64,000 bases of DNA from Acidobacteriota bacterium (GCA_016195325.1 JACPZX010000029.1:1-64000), one strand, 5' to 3'; shown: positions 28,725 through 40,851, numbered from the stretch's first letter. Translations and numbers: made by a program. The notes: a model not told the origin generated them from the letters alone.

Positions 28725-30482
28725 ATGAGCTTCGCGCCCGCAGCGAACATCGCCGTCAACGACGTCGCGGGCTCGTCCGCGAGCCGTCGCACTCCCCTCG
28801 ACCGCCGCCTCGGATCGGCGCTCATCGGAATGCGGGATGGGCGCCACTTTCGGTTCCTCGGGTTCGTGAGGCTCGCGGACTACGTCGTCGAGCGGCTTGG
28901 CATCTCGAGCCGGACGGCTCAGGAGTTGATGCGCGTCGAGGAAGCGATCTCGCGTCTCCCGCTCACCGCCGAGGCGTTCGAGTCGGGAGGCCTGACGGCA
29001 GGACACGTCCGGCTCGTCACGCGGGCGGCCACTCCGGAGTCGGAGGCGTACTGGGTCGGCGCGGCCCGGAGGATGGGAATCCGCGCTCTCGCGGCCGTCG
29101 TCTCTCACCGTGGCGACGGCGACGTGGACGCTTCGGAGAACGACGCCTCAGCCGAGCAGATCGAAATTGAAGCGCCCGTGCCCATCGCGCGCCTCTGGCG
29201 CGAGACGATTGCTTTCGCGAGGCGACTCCTCGGATGGGCGGCTCCGGCGGGTGAATGTCTCGAGGCGGTGCTCGCGGAGTTCAGATCGGCCGAGGCGATC
29301 GCTGGGTCGGGTGACGAAGCCGACGTCACCGCGCGCGCAGATCTTTCAGGGGTGGGATCGACGCATCCCGTCGAGGGTGTCCCGGGGCTTGAACCCTTGG
29401 CCACGCGATCAGCCGAAAAGATCTGTCTCGAAAACGCCCGCGCTCTCGACGCCGAGCTCCGCCGTCTCGTCACCGAGCGCCAGCGGCAGGAGGCGGTTCT
29501 TGCGGCGCGCCTCGCCGCCGCCGGTGACGCGCGGAGCCATCGATTCGAGGGGTTCGCCTCGCTCGAGGCGTACGCCTCCGAACGGGTCGGCCTCTCCCCT
29601 CGCCGGCTCTACTACCTTCTCTCTCTGCACCGATCTCTGAATCGCCTCCCGGCTCTCCGCGAAGCGTTCATCGACGGCCGGCTGACCTTGAAGCAGACAT
29701 TGTTCATTGGGAAGGTCGCGACGCCGGCGACGGCCGCCGCGTGGATACGGCGCGCGGAAGGGATTACGCTCCGGAGGCTCGAGGACGAGATCGACTTCTG
29801 GTCGCACCTTCGCGAGACGTGGTCCGAGGTGTGGGAGCTTCTCGCGGGCGGGCCCCTTCCCGATGGACTGGTGCTCGTTCCCGGCCGCGCGCCCCGACTG
29901 CACGCGTCTGCGCCGTCAGTCATCTCCGATGGAACGCCGGTGACGGCCGAGGCGCTTCTTCGCGCGCTCGAATCGGACGCGGCGGCGACGGTCCCGCAGC
30001 GGATGTGCCGGATCCGGATGCGCGTCGAGCCCGGCGTGAAGACGATGTGGAAGGCGACGGTCGCGCGATGCCGCGCCGCCGCCGGCCACGACTTGATGGA
30101 ATGGGAAGTTCTCCTGCTCGCGATCGACGACTTCTGGAAGACCTGGGACAACGCCGAGACGCGGCGGCAGCGTCGCGAGAACCCGACTCTCGAACGCGAC
30201 GGCTGGCGGTGCACCGCGCCGGGATGCCGCTCGCTCGGGTCGGGACGGCTCCAGGAGCACCACGTCGTCTTTCGATCCGAAGGGGGCGCACTCCGGGATC
30301 CGTCGAACCTGACGACCCTGTGCGTCGGCCATCATCTCGGCCTGATCCACGAGGCGAAGATGCTCTGCTCGGGGCGGGCCCCGGACGCGCTGCGATGGGA
30401 GATGGGGATCGAGCGCGGCGTCGCGCCGTTCCTGATCTTCGCCGGCGAGAGCCGGGTTGGCGGAGCGGCAGGTGGTCTTTGA
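28725..30482 (+). CDS. DUF222/HNH endonuclease-domain protein
   Basis: 585 residues. The N-terminal half is helical and contains two copies of a motif typical of DUF222-type HNH proteins: a domain with HFRFLGFVRLADYVVERLGIS plus RTAQELMRVEEAISRLPLTAEAFESG, repeated at ~265-345 (HRFEGFASLEAYASERVGLS, SLNRLPALREAFIDGRLT). The C-terminus has an HNH fold: LERDGWRCTAPGC, LQEHHVVFRSEGG, NLTTLCVGHHLGLIHEAK. HNH domains bind a metal and cut DNA; what this one cuts is unknown. ATG 28725 has CAGGAG seven bases upstream. Its promoter matches that of the following imu operon, which suggests co-regulation in a DNA-damage response. Confidence 0.85.
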   Translation: MSFAPAANIAVNDVAGSSASRRTPLDRRLGSALIGMRDGRHFRFLGFVRLADYVVERLGISSRTAQELMRVEEAISRLPLTAEAFESGGLTAGHVRLVTRAATPESEAYWVGAARRMGIRALAAVVSHRGDGDVDASENDASAEQIEIEAPVPIARLWRETIAFARRLLGWAAPAGECLEAVLAEFRSAEAIAGSGDEADVTARADLSGVGSTHPVEGVPGLEPLATRSAEKICLENARALDAELRRLVTERQRQEAVLAARLAAAGDARSHRFEGFASLEAYASERVGLSPRRLYYLLSLHRSLNRLPALREAFIDGRLTLKQTLFIGKVATPATAAAWIRRAEGITLRRLEDEIDFWSHLRETWSEVWELLAGGPLPDGLVLVPGRAPRLHASAPSVISDGTPVTAEALLRALESDAAATVPQRMCRIRMRVEPGVKTMWKATVARCRAAAGHDLMEWEVLLLAIDDFWKTWDNAETRRQRRENPTLERDGWRCTAPGCRSLGSGRLQEHHVVFRSEGGALRDPSNLTTLCVGHHLGLIHEAKMLCSGRAPDALRWEMGIERGVAPFLIFAGESRVGGAAGGL

Positions 30483-30512
30483 CATGCGCGTGACTTTCGT
30501 ATAGCTTTCGCT
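30479..30512 (+). promoter_or_regulatory. promoter with TTTCG direct-repeat operator, upstream of imuA
   Basis: TTGACA (30479-30484, overlapping the HNH stop) is followed after 17 bases by TAGCTT (30502-30507). Direct repeats TTTCG at 30495-30499 and 30506-30510 have the same spacing from the -35 box as in the copy at 28652. imuA-imuB-dnaE2 cassettes are commonly LexA-regulated, so this repeat is a candidate SOS operator for this lineage. Confidence 0.6.
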
Positions 30513-30544
30513 TCCTGCGCCTATCATCTTTATATACGCGCCCC

Positions 30545-30583
30545 CCTCCCGGGGCGACGGGGTGTTCCCCCGTCCGGGGGAGG
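30545..30583 (+). other. imperfect hairpin in the imuA leader
   Basis: Arms CCTCCC...ACGGGG (30545-30562) and CCCCGT...GGGAGG (30568-30583) can pair with an internal mismatch around a 5-base loop. It sits in the predicted untranslated leader, ten bases before the GGAG of imuA. It could act as an attenuator, or as a terminator for the HNH transcript; there is no T-run. Confidence 0.35.
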
Positions 30584-30605
30584 CGCGGCTTGGAGCGACA
30601 TCGTC

Positions 30606-31295
30606 GTGGCCAGCCAGCAGGTCGCTCGGATCGCAGATCGGCTGCTGGCTCAGGCGTCGCCGGCGTGGCGGCGGTTCCCCGCGGTCGAGGGGGCGTCGCG
30701 CGCAGGGTCGCGCGCCGAATGGCGCCTCGCGGAGATGGCGGGGAGGCTCTCTGAGATCTGCGGCCGGGGGGGGAGCGCGGCGCTGACGCTCGCCTTCCGC
30801 GCGGTCCTCGACGCGCAGCGGCAGCAGGAGATCGCCGCGTGGGTCACGGGCCCCCGGAGCTGCTTCTTCCCTCCCGACGCCGCGGCGGCAGGGGTCGATC
30901 TCGACGCGCTGGCGGTGGCGCGCGTTCCCGACGCTCCGGCAATCGGCCGGGCCGCCGATCATCTCGCGCGCTCGGGAGCTTTCGGCCTCGTCGTCCTCGA
31001 CGTGGGGAGCGCCGAAGTTCCGACGCCGATGCTGTCGCGGCTCCTCGGCCTCGCGCAGAAGCACGGCACGGCGATCCTCTTCCTCACCGAGAAGCCGGCG
31101 CGCGCCCCTTCCCTGAGCTCCCTCGTCTCGCTCCGGGGGGAGGCGTCGCGAAGCCGAATCAAGGAGGGCCGGGCCGAGGGGGGCGGAAGTGAGGGGGGGC
31201 GCTTCCGCTGCGAGCTTCACATCGTGAAGGACAAGCGTCGGGCGCGCGCCTGGTCGCACGCCGAGGTGTGCCGTGGACCGGCTGGCCTGCGTTGA
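30606..31295 (+). CDS. imuA: ImuA-like RecA-related protein of the mutasome cassette
   Basis: 229 residues from GTG 30606 with GGAG nine bases upstream. It resembles the short RecA/SulA-like ImuA proteins: GSAALTLAFRAVLDAQRQQEIAAWVTG corresponds to the RecA core around Walker A, though no clean GxxxxGKT is visible. RSGAFGLVVLDVGS, LLGLAQKHGTAILFLTEKP and the C-terminal ELHIVKDKRR complete the fold. ImuA supports translesion synthesis together with ImuB and DnaE2. A glycine/serine/arginine-rich insert (~residues 178-200) interrupts the domain near the end and coincides with a G-rich DNA tract. It overlaps imuB by 23 bases. Confidence 0.75.
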   Translation: MASQQVARIADRLLAQASPAWRRFPAVEGASRAGSRAEWRLAEMAGRLSEICGRGGSAALTLAFRAVLDAQRQQEIAAWVTGPRSCFFPPDAAAAGVDLDALAVARVPDAPAIGRAADHLARSGAFGLVVLDVGSAEVPTPMLSRLLGLAQKHGTAILFLTEKPARAPSLSSLVSLRGEASRSRIKEGRAEGGGSEGGRFRCELHIVKDKRRARAWSHAEVCRGPAGLR

Positions 31296-32946
31296 TCTTC
31301 CCGCTTTCCCGTTGCAGCTCCTCCTGCGCGAGCACCCCGACTGGACCGATCGGCCGGCGGCGGTCGTGAACGAGGATCGCTCCCTCGGCGTCATCCTCTG
31401 GGCGAACGAGCGCGCGCACCGCGCCGGCATCCTCCCCGGCCTGCGCTACGCGGCGGGGCTGGCCCTCGCCGCAGATCTCCGCGCCGGCGTGATCCCGGCG
31501 GCGGCGATCGAGAGCGGGGTCGCCTTCGTCGCGGATCGTCTGCGCCGCTTCACACCGCGCGTCGAGCCGCGCGCCGACGAGCCGGGGGTCCTCTGGCTCG
31601 ACGCGTCGGGGCTCGATCGCCTCTACCCCTCCCTCGCCGCGTGGGCCGGAGAGATCCGGGACGATCTGCGGGGCGCGGGATTCCTCTCGAAGGTCGTCGC
31701 CGGCTTCAGCCGGCTCGGCAGCTACGCCGTCGCGAAGTCGATCGGCGCGGGGACGATCGCGGTCTTCCGCGATCCCGGCGGGGAGGCGGCCGCGGCGAGG
31801 CGGGTCCCGCTCGCGCGCGTCCATCTCCCCGGGGCGGCGCGCGACGCCCTCGATCGGCTCGGCGTGCGGACGATCGGCGATCTATTGAAGCTCCCGCCCC
31901 GGGGGCTCCTCAAGCGCTTCGGCCCCGAGGTCCACGAGCTTCACCGCGCCGCCTCGGGGGAGCCCGACCTCCCGATCCAGCCCCGCCCGGCCGACGAGCC
32001 CCTCGCCGCGCGGCTCGATCTCGACGAGCCCGAGATCGACCTCGCGAGCCTGATGTTCCTCGTCAAGCAGATCGTCGATCCCCTCCTCGCCTCCCTCGCG
32101 GCGCGGGGAGCCGCCCTCTCGGAGCTCTCCCTCCGCCTCGACCTCGAGCGGGGCGCCGGCGTCGTCGAGACGATCCGCCCCGCCGAGCCGACGCTCGACG
32201 CGCCGCAGATCCTAGGCCTCGCCCGCCTGAGGCTCGAGGCGGCGCGGATGGAGTCGGCCGTGACGTCGATCGCGGTCACGGCGCGCGAGACCCGGGCGAC
32301 GCGCGAGCAGCTCGATCTCTTCGCGCAGCAGACGCGCCGCGACCCGGCCGCCGCGGCCCGCGCCTTCGCCCGCGTGCGCGCCGCCTTCGGGGATGGCTCC
32401 ATGGTGCGCGCGCGGCTCCGGGAGGGACATCTGCCGGAGGCGAGCTTCACGTGGGAGCCCCTCGATCGCCTGCCGCCTCGGAAGCTTTCGGGGGCCTGGG
32501 ACGCGGCGGGCGCGGGCGCGACGGCGGTTACGAAAGCGGCGGCGCGATCCTGGGCAGCGGATACGGAAGCGGGGTCGCGATCCTGGGCGGTGGCGGATAC
32601 GAGCACCCAAGCGGACGCGACAGCGGCCGCGGTAACAAGCACGGGCCCCCAAGCGGACGCGACAGCGGCCGCGGACACAAGCACGGGATCGCTCATTCGC
32701 CGCCTCGAGGCGCAGCCGATTCCGCTGCCGCCGCGATCGGCGCGCGAGCCCGACGGCTGGCTCGTCCGCGGCGCGGAAGCCGGCCCCGTCATCCGCCTCT
32801 CCGGGCCGTACCTCCTCTCGGGGGCGTGGTGGCGATCCGAGATCCGGCGCGACTACTACTTCGCCGAGCTGAAGGACGGCCAGGTCCTCTGGATCTTCTA
32901 CGACCGCCGGCGCCGCCGCTGGTTCCTCCACGGGCGGGTGGAGTAG
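31273..32946 (+). CDS. imuB: ImuB, catalytically inactive Y-family polymerase-like protein
   Basis: 557 residues from GTG 31273, inside the end of imuA. The Y-family fold is visible: ACVDLPAFPLQLLLREHP, AAVVNEDRSLGVILWANERAHRAGILPGLRYA, the helix-hairpin-helix LGVRTIGDLLKLPPRGLLKRFG and a little-finger region. The polymerase SxDE signature is replaced by LDASGLD, as expected for ImuB, which is a hub that bridges the sliding clamp, ImuA and DnaE2 rather than a polymerase. Between ~410 and 475 lies a low-complexity A/T/D/S-rich linker made by tandem DNA duplications. It ends three bases before dnaE2. Confidence 0.85.
   Translation: MDRLACVDLPAFPLQLLLREHPDWTDRPAAVVNEDRSLGVILWANERAHRAGILPGLRYAAGLALAADLRAGVIPAAAIESGVAFVADRLRRFTPRVEPRADEPGVLWLDASGLDRLYPSLAAWAGEIRDDLRGAGFLSKVVAGFSRLGSYAVAKSIGAGTIAVFRDPGGEAAAARRVPLARVHLPGAARDALDRLGVRTIGDLLKLPPRGLLKRFGPEVHELHRAASGEPDLPIQPRPADEPLAARLDLDEPEIDLASLMFLVKQIVDPLLASLAARGAALSELSLRLDLERGAGVVETIRPAEPTLDAPQILGLARLRLEAARMESAVTSIAVTARETRATREQLDLFAQQTRRDPAAAARAFARVRAAFGDGSMVRARLREGHLPEASFTWEPLDRLPPRKLSGAWDAAGAGATAVTKAAARSWAADTEAGSRSWAVADTSTQADATAAAVTSTGPQADATAAADTSTGSLIRRLEAQPIPLPPRSAREPDGWLVRGAEAGPVIRLSGPYLLSGAWWRSEIRRDYYFAELKDGQVLWIFYDRRRRRWFLHGRVE
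32543..32690 (+). repeat. tandem in-frame duplications in the imuB linker
   Basis: Two 42-base units (32607-32648, 32649-32690) differ at only a few bases and encode 14-residue repeats (QADATAAAVTSTGP / QADATAAADTSTG). Just before them CGCGATCCTGGGC recurs at 32543 and 32576 (33-base period, 11 residues). Both periods are multiples of three, so the frame is kept. Confidence 0.85.
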
Positions 32947-32949
32947 GCC

Positions 32950-36078
<3,129 letters not shown>

Positions 36079-36111
36079 TCGGAGGCGCGGCGCGAGCGGT
36101 ACCCCGAACGC

Positions 36112-39100
36112 TCAGCGGGTTCTGTCTCCTCTCCTCGGCGGCGCGAGGCGCACCACGCGTCCGAGCAGGTCCTGAGGGAGGAACGGCTTCTGGAGGACGC
36201 CGGCGATGCCCGTCAGCTTCAAATCCGCAGGGGGCTCCGGCCGCGTGTACCCGCTCATGAGGAGAATGGGAACCGATGACGGAATCCCGCGGAGACGCGC
36301 CGCCACCTCCCATCCGTCGAGCTGGGGCATCGTCAGGTCGAGCACGACGACGCGTATGTCGTTCGCGCGCTCGAGGAACGCGTCGAGGCCCTCGAGCCCG
36401 TCGCGCGCGAGAACCACCTCGTAACCGGCTCCTTCGAGCACGCGCTGGACGTACGAACGAACGCTCTCCTCGTCGTCCACGACGAGAATCGTGCCGTCCC
36501 CCTGAACCGCCGCCTGGCTCGAACCGGAGGGTCGCCGCCCCGCCATGACCTCCGGAACCGCCGGGAAGTGCACCTGAAACGTCGTTCCGCGATCGAGCGC
36601 GCTCGTCACGCGGATGGTCCCGGAAAGGCCCCGGACGATCCCGAGCACCGCGGCGAGACCGAGCCCTCTCCCCGTGAACTTCGTGGTGAAGAAGGGATCG
36701 AAGATCCTGCCCAGGGTCTCCGGCGCCATGCCGCACCCGCTGTCCTCGACCTCGAGGCAGGCGTACGGGCCTCCGGGCAATTCCCGGTCGAGGTATGGCG
36801 ATCGGAGCTCGGCCGCCTCCACCTGGCGCCCTCGGGTGCGAACCCTGATGCGACCGGAACGGCCGCCGAGCGCGTCCGACGCGTTCGTGATCAAGTTCAT
36901 GACGACCTGCCGCACCTGCGTCGCGTCACCGCGGATGGTGACGGGCCGCAGATCGAGCTCAAACTCGGCCTTCTTCGAGATGACGGTCTTCAGAAGCTTG
37001 CTCATCTCCAGGACGAGCTCGTCGACCCTGAAGACCTCGATGACGAACTGTCCGCGCCCCGAGTAGGCGAGCATCTGGTCGGTCAGATCGGCGGCCCGGC
37101 GCGCGGCGTTCTCGATCTCGGCGATCATCGGGCGGGCCGGCGAGCCGGAAGGAAGCTCCGCCTGCGCGAGACTCGAGTAGCCGAGCATGGCGGTGAGGAG
37201 ATTGTTGAAGTCATGCGCGATACCTCCGGCGAGAACCCCGAGGCTCTCCAGTTTCTGCGCCTGCCGCATCTGCGTCTCGAGCTTGACGCGCTCCTCCTCC
37301 GCCCGGCGCCGGTCCGTGACGTCGTGCATCAGCGCCACGACCGCCGGAGTTCCGCAATCGAGCGTGACGCGGGAGGTCGAGATCGCCACCACCCGGCGCG
37401 CGCCGTCCTTGCGCGCGATCTCCCACTCCTCGGCCCGGAGGTCGTTTCCTTCGCGCATCGCGCCCATCCGATCCACCGCTCGCTGCTGCGTCTCGGGATC
37501 CGGGTAGAGCGTCTGATACCAGCCGAGCCGATTGATCTCGTCCATCGTGTAGCCGGTGATCTCGGTCATCCGATCGTTCCAGACGGAGAAGGCGACATAC
37601 GGGAAGTCGGGGATGGGGAAGCACGCGCAGATCCCTTCCGCCGCGGTCCGGATGATGGACTCCCGGAACGCAGCCATGGTCTGGAGCGAGTCCAACATGC
37701 GGCGCTGTTCGGTCACGTCGGTGACCGTCCCGATCGCTCGAACGAGCCGCCCCGCGCCGTCGAAGACGCCCTCACCGCGGGCCCACAGCACCCGCTCCGA
37801 CCCGTCATCCAGGACGATTCGGTACTGAGTCGGCTGACCCGCGCCCCCCTGTAGAAAGCTTCGCGTCGCCTCCTGGACGCGCGGTCGATCCTCGGGGTGG
37901 ATCCTTCCCACGGCGTCCTCGAGCGCTCCCGTGAACGCCGATGGGTCGATCCCGTGGAGCCGGCACGTCTCCTCCGAGCACTTGACGCGGTTCGTCGCAC
38001 TCTCCCACTCCCAGCTCCCGCACTGGCCGGCCTGCTGGGTCAGGCGAAGGAACTCCTCGCTCGCCCGGAGGGCCTCCTCGGCTCTCTTCCTCTCCGTGAT
38101 ATCCGTCGCGATCCCGAGGACCCAGACGGCGCCGTCCGGTCTCTCGAGAGGAACCTTGACGGTGTGGAACCAGTGAACGACCCCGTCAGGATCCGTGCAC
38201 GGCTCGTCCCTCACGAGGCGCCGGCCCGTGCGGACGACCTCCGCATCGTCGCTCGCGTGGCTCGACGCTTCCGTCAGGTTGCGATGGACCTCGGTCGCGA
38301 ACTTCGCGATCATCGACTCCGGAGCCGTCCGATAGAACCGGCCGGCCTCCTGGTTCACGAAGACGACTCTGCCGGCGCGGTCCTTCACGAAGATCATGCT
38401 CGGCGACGCATCGACCACGAGCTGGAGGAAGGTCCGGGCCTCGCGCAGCTCCGACTCGATGCGCTTCCGATCGGTGATGTCGGTGACCGTTCCGATGACG
38501 CGAGCCGGGCGCCCCGAATCGTCGAAGACGATGCTCCCGCGCCTCCAGACGGAGCGCATCTCTCCGTTCGGCCGGACGATGCGGTACTCGGCCTCCGGGA
38601 AGATCAGCTTCTCGACGACGAGAGGAAAGAGCGCCCGGATCTGGGGTCGATCGTCCGGATGGACGTACCGGGCGGCGGCCTCGGGCGTCGCGGGAGAATC
38701 GTCCGTCGCGACGCCGTGGATGCGGCACATCTCCTCCGACCATTTCAGACGGTTCGTCGAGATCTCCCATTCCCAGCTTCCGCACTGGCCGGCCTGCTGC
38801 GACATGCGAAGGAAGGCGAGATTCTCCTCGACGGCCGTCCCCGAGATCGCTTCCGCCGTCGCTCTGCGAAACGTTCCTCGCGTCGCGATCGCCCGTCCGT
38901 TCTCGAACCGGCAGCCGCACGAGCCGTTCACACGCACGCGCCGCCCGTCCTTGGCGACGAAAACCGTCTCGAGGATCGGCTCGGGATCGCCGGCGACGGC
39001 CCGAGCCAGGAAGGCGCGGTACTCGTCCTTCGCGGAGGAGTGGAGGACGTCCCAGATGGTGAGGTTCGGAATCTCCTCGACGCGATACCCCAGCGCCTCG

Positions 39101-39225
39101 CGCCAGGCGCGATTCGCGTAGCGCAGGGATCCGTCGGGGCGGAGGGAGTGGATCAGGTCGCGGGAGTTCTCGACGAGGTCGAGCAGGAATTCGTGACCTT
39201 CCCCATCGGAATCGACAACGATCAT
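36112..39225 (-). CDS. multi-PAS hybrid sensor histidine kinase/response regulator
   Basis: 1037 residues, no membrane segment. The start is ATG 39225 (GGAGAT upstream), where the first PAS begins (FLLDLVENSRDLIHSL). At least five PAS/PAC modules follow, several ending ITDRKR/ITERKR/TEQRR, two of them nearly identical to each other (SQQAGQCGSWEWE and TQQAGQCGSWEWE), implying tandem domain duplication. HisKA has His671 in GIAHDFNN, the HATPase has NLITNASDA and GRGLGLAAV, and the REC ends the protein (VLDLTMPQLDGWE, KPF). It is a close architectural paralogue of the kinase at 3941. Ligand unknown. No separate response regulator is adjacent. Confidence 0.92.
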   Translation of the reverse strand: MIVVDSDGEGHEFLLDLVENSRDLIHSLRPDGSLRYANRAWREALGYRVEEIPNLTIWDVLHSSAKDEYRAFLARAVAGDPEPILETVFVAKDGRRVRVNGSCGCRFENGRAIATRGTFRRATAEAISGTAVEENLAFLRMSQQAGQCGSWEWEISTNRLKWSEEMCRIHGVATDDSPATPEAAARYVHPDDRPQIRALFPLVVEKLIFPEAEYRIVRPNGEMRSVWRRGSIVFDDSGRPARVIGTVTDITDRKRIESELREARTFLQLVVDASPSMIFVKDRAGRVVFVNQEAGRFYRTAPESMIAKFATEVHRNLTEASSHASDDAEVVRTGRRLVRDEPCTDPDGVVHWFHTVKVPLERPDGAVWVLGIATDITERKRAEEALRASEEFLRLTQQAGQCGSWEWESATNRVKCSEETCRLHGIDPSAFTGALEDAVGRIHPEDRPRVQEATRSFLQGGAGQPTQYRIVLDDGSERVLWARGEGVFDGAGRLVRAIGTVTDVTEQRRMLDSLQTMAAFRESIIRTAAEGICACFPIPDFPYVAFSVWNDRMTEITGYTMDEINRLGWYQTLYPDPETQQRAVDRMGAMREGNDLRAEEWEIARKDGARRVVAISTSRVTLDCGTPAVVALMHDVTDRRRAEEERVKLETQMRQAQKLESLGVLAGGIAHDFNNLLTAMLGYSSLAQAELPSGSPARPMIAEIENAARRAADLTDQMLAYSGRGQFVIEVFRVDELVLEMSKLLKTVISKKAEFELDLRPVTIRGDATQVRQVVMNLITNASDALGGRSGRIRVRTRGRQVEAAELRSPYLDRELPGGPYACLEVEDSGCGMAPETLGRIFDPFFTTKFTGRGLGLAAVLGIVRGLSGTIRVTSALDRGTTFQVHFPAVPEVMAGRRPSGSSQAAVQGDGTILVVDDEESVRSYVQRVLEGAGYEVVLARDGLEGLDAFLERANDIRVVVLDLTMPQLDGWEVAARLRGIPSSVPILLMSGYTRPEPPADLKLTGIAGVLQKPFLPQDLLGRVVRLAPPRRGDRTR

Positions 39226-39453
39226 GCGATCTCCGACGACCGACGCCGGGCGAGTCGAGCCGTGCCCGCGCGTTGCCGGACTGAGCGGTGCCGGCGCCCA
39301 CTGGCGGCTCACCGCTTGCGTCGACCGGCCGCGCGGGTGAGGATACGATTGAGCGACCCTCTCGCGGGAGGGCCCCCGGAGGCGCGATGCTACCACCCGG
39401 GCGCGCGCAAAGGGCAGGTTGTTGCGAGCCCGAGATGGCGGTATTGTTAGGGC

Positions 39454-39912
39454 ATGACTCGTTCCACGCGCCGGGTGAGCCTGACCGGGATCTCGGAGTC
39501 GAGCTCGACCCGCCTGATGCTCGGCGGCGCCTCACCCGCCACCGAAGGATCCGCCGCACCGGCGGGAGGGGCCTCCCTCGAATCGCTGATCGAGCGCGCG
39601 CGGATGTCCGAGGGGGTCCGGCGGGCGGATCTGCAGGCCGGCGACCGCCTCGTCGTCCAGACGAAGAACTCGGCGTACTCCATCCTGGTGCTCGGCGACG
39701 GTCGCTACGTCGTCAGCGGCGGTTGGTTCGATCGCAAGGGAGTCTCCCCCGCGACGGTGACGATCAACGGATGCACCTTCGGGACCCGGGCGATCCTGAC
39801 CGACCTCGTCGCGGGACGGGGGCTCTTCATCGAGTTCGGGAACAACGTGGTCACGACGCGGATCCGCAGCTTCAAGGTCCTCAGGACCGACGCGGACACC
39901 ACCGTCCACTAG
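39454..39912 (+). CDS. conserved-looking hypothetical protein
   Basis: 152 residues. The first ~60 are Ser/Ala/Gly-rich and probably disordered. The rest forms a compact, strand-rich domain: LQAGDRLVVQTKNSAYSILVLGDGRYVVSGG, TVTINGCTFGTRAILTDLVAGRGLFIEFGNNVV and TTRIRSFKVLR. I do not recognise a named family. There is no signal peptide and no catalytic motif. A weak promoter (TTGCGA, 17 bases, TGTTAG at ~39442-39447) would give a very short leader. It is convergent with the metallopeptidase-like gene, 27 bases apart. Confidence 0.55.
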   Translation: MTRSTRRVSLTGISESSSTRLMLGGASPATEGSAAPAGGASLESLIERARMSEGVRRADLQAGDRLVVQTKNSAYSILVLGDGRYVVSGGWFDRKGVSPATVTINGCTFGTRAILTDLVAGRGLFIEFGNNVVTTRIRSFKVLRTDADTTVH

Positions 39913-39939
39913 CGGCGCCTTCCCGCCCGGAGGCGGGAG

Positions 39940-40851
39940 TCAGAACCCCGGCGGGAAGTCGTCGCGCGTCCGCACGAGCGCGAGCCACGCCGCGGCTCCG
40001 TTCCGATCGACGTAGCGCGCCACGCGCCGCAGCCCCTCCCCGTAGATCGGGTCCTTCGATTTTTTCATGCGCGTCACGACGTGCGCCGCCTCCTCGCCGG
40101 GATAGGCGGAGAGGGCCGTCAGCGCGGCGAAGTTGCAGCTCCCCTCCGAAAGCACCGGAGAGGTGTCGAGGCGCCCGGACCTCAGCATCCACACGTGCGT
40201 CAGCTCGTGGGCCATCGTCGCGAGGGTCTCGATGCGGGGCATTCCCGCCAGGACGTGGACCGTCACCGTCTCGGTCGTCGATCGCGCGCCGACCGTGGTG
40301 ATCGTCTCGTAGCGCGTGTAGCCGGTCCGTGAGCGCGAGCTGTCGCCGCTGATCTCGGCCATCCGATCCGCGTCGATGAGCCGGAGCCGGATCTCGGAGA
40401 CGTCCACGGCGATCGACAGCGCCGCGATGCGCGAGGCCGCCTCGGCGAGGAGCTTGCGCCCCTCGCCGGCCCCCTCCACGGCGCTCCGCCGGCAGAGGTT
40501 GCAGACGTTGCGGCCGTCGGGGTACCGGACGCCGCCGTGCGTGAGCGCCTCGGAGATCAGCCTGCCGCAGTACTCGCACTCCGGGACCTCGGACCGGTGC
40601 GACGCGTGGTAGGCGTTCCCCCAGGAGTCGCGCAGGAACGTGCCGTTGAGGATCCCGCCGCAGATGGTGCAGCGCGGGGCGACGTGCTCCTCCCAGCAGG
40701 CGCGGTGGTAGGACCTCCCGTCCTGCTCGAGGTAGTTGCCGGTGATCGGCGCGCCGCAGTACGCGCACCGCTCGGCGGCCCTCGATGGACCCGCCGAGGC
40801 GGCCAGCAGCAGGAGGAGGCAGAGCGCGGCGACCGCGATCGGCGAGCGCAT
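39940..40851 (-). CDS. exported LIM-like zinc-finger protein with DA1-like HExxH peptidase domain
   Basis: 303 residues. A signal peptide (AVAALCLLLLLAASAGPSRAA) leads to LIM-like double zinc fingers: CAYCG...HRACW, CTICG...HASH, CEYCG...CNLC (~32-120). The C-terminal half resembles the DA1-like peptidase domain of LIM proteins, with the zinc-binding HELTH at ~225 (LATMAHELTHVW) and a downstream glutamate in SEGSCNFAA that fits a gluzincin third ligand. In plants such proteins are peptidases; in bacteria exported versions have unknown substrates. Start ATG 40851 was chosen because it gives the signal peptide. It lies 14 bases after the FecR-domain gene, in the same direction. Confidence 0.7.
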   Translation of the reverse strand: MRSPIAVAALCLLLLLAASAGPSRAAERCAYCGAPITGNYLEQDGRSYHRACWEEHVAPRCTICGGILNGTFLRDSWGNAYHASHRSEVPECEYCGRLISEALTHGGVRYPDGRNVCNLCRRSAVEGAGEGRKLLAEAASRIAALSIAVDVSEIRLRLIDADRMAEISGDSSRSRTGYTRYETITTVGARSTTETVTVHVLAGMPRIETLATMAHELTHVWMLRSGRLDTSPVLSEGSCNFAALTALSAYPGEEAAHVVTRMKKSKDPIYGEGLRRVARYVDRNGAAAWLALVRTRDDFPPGF

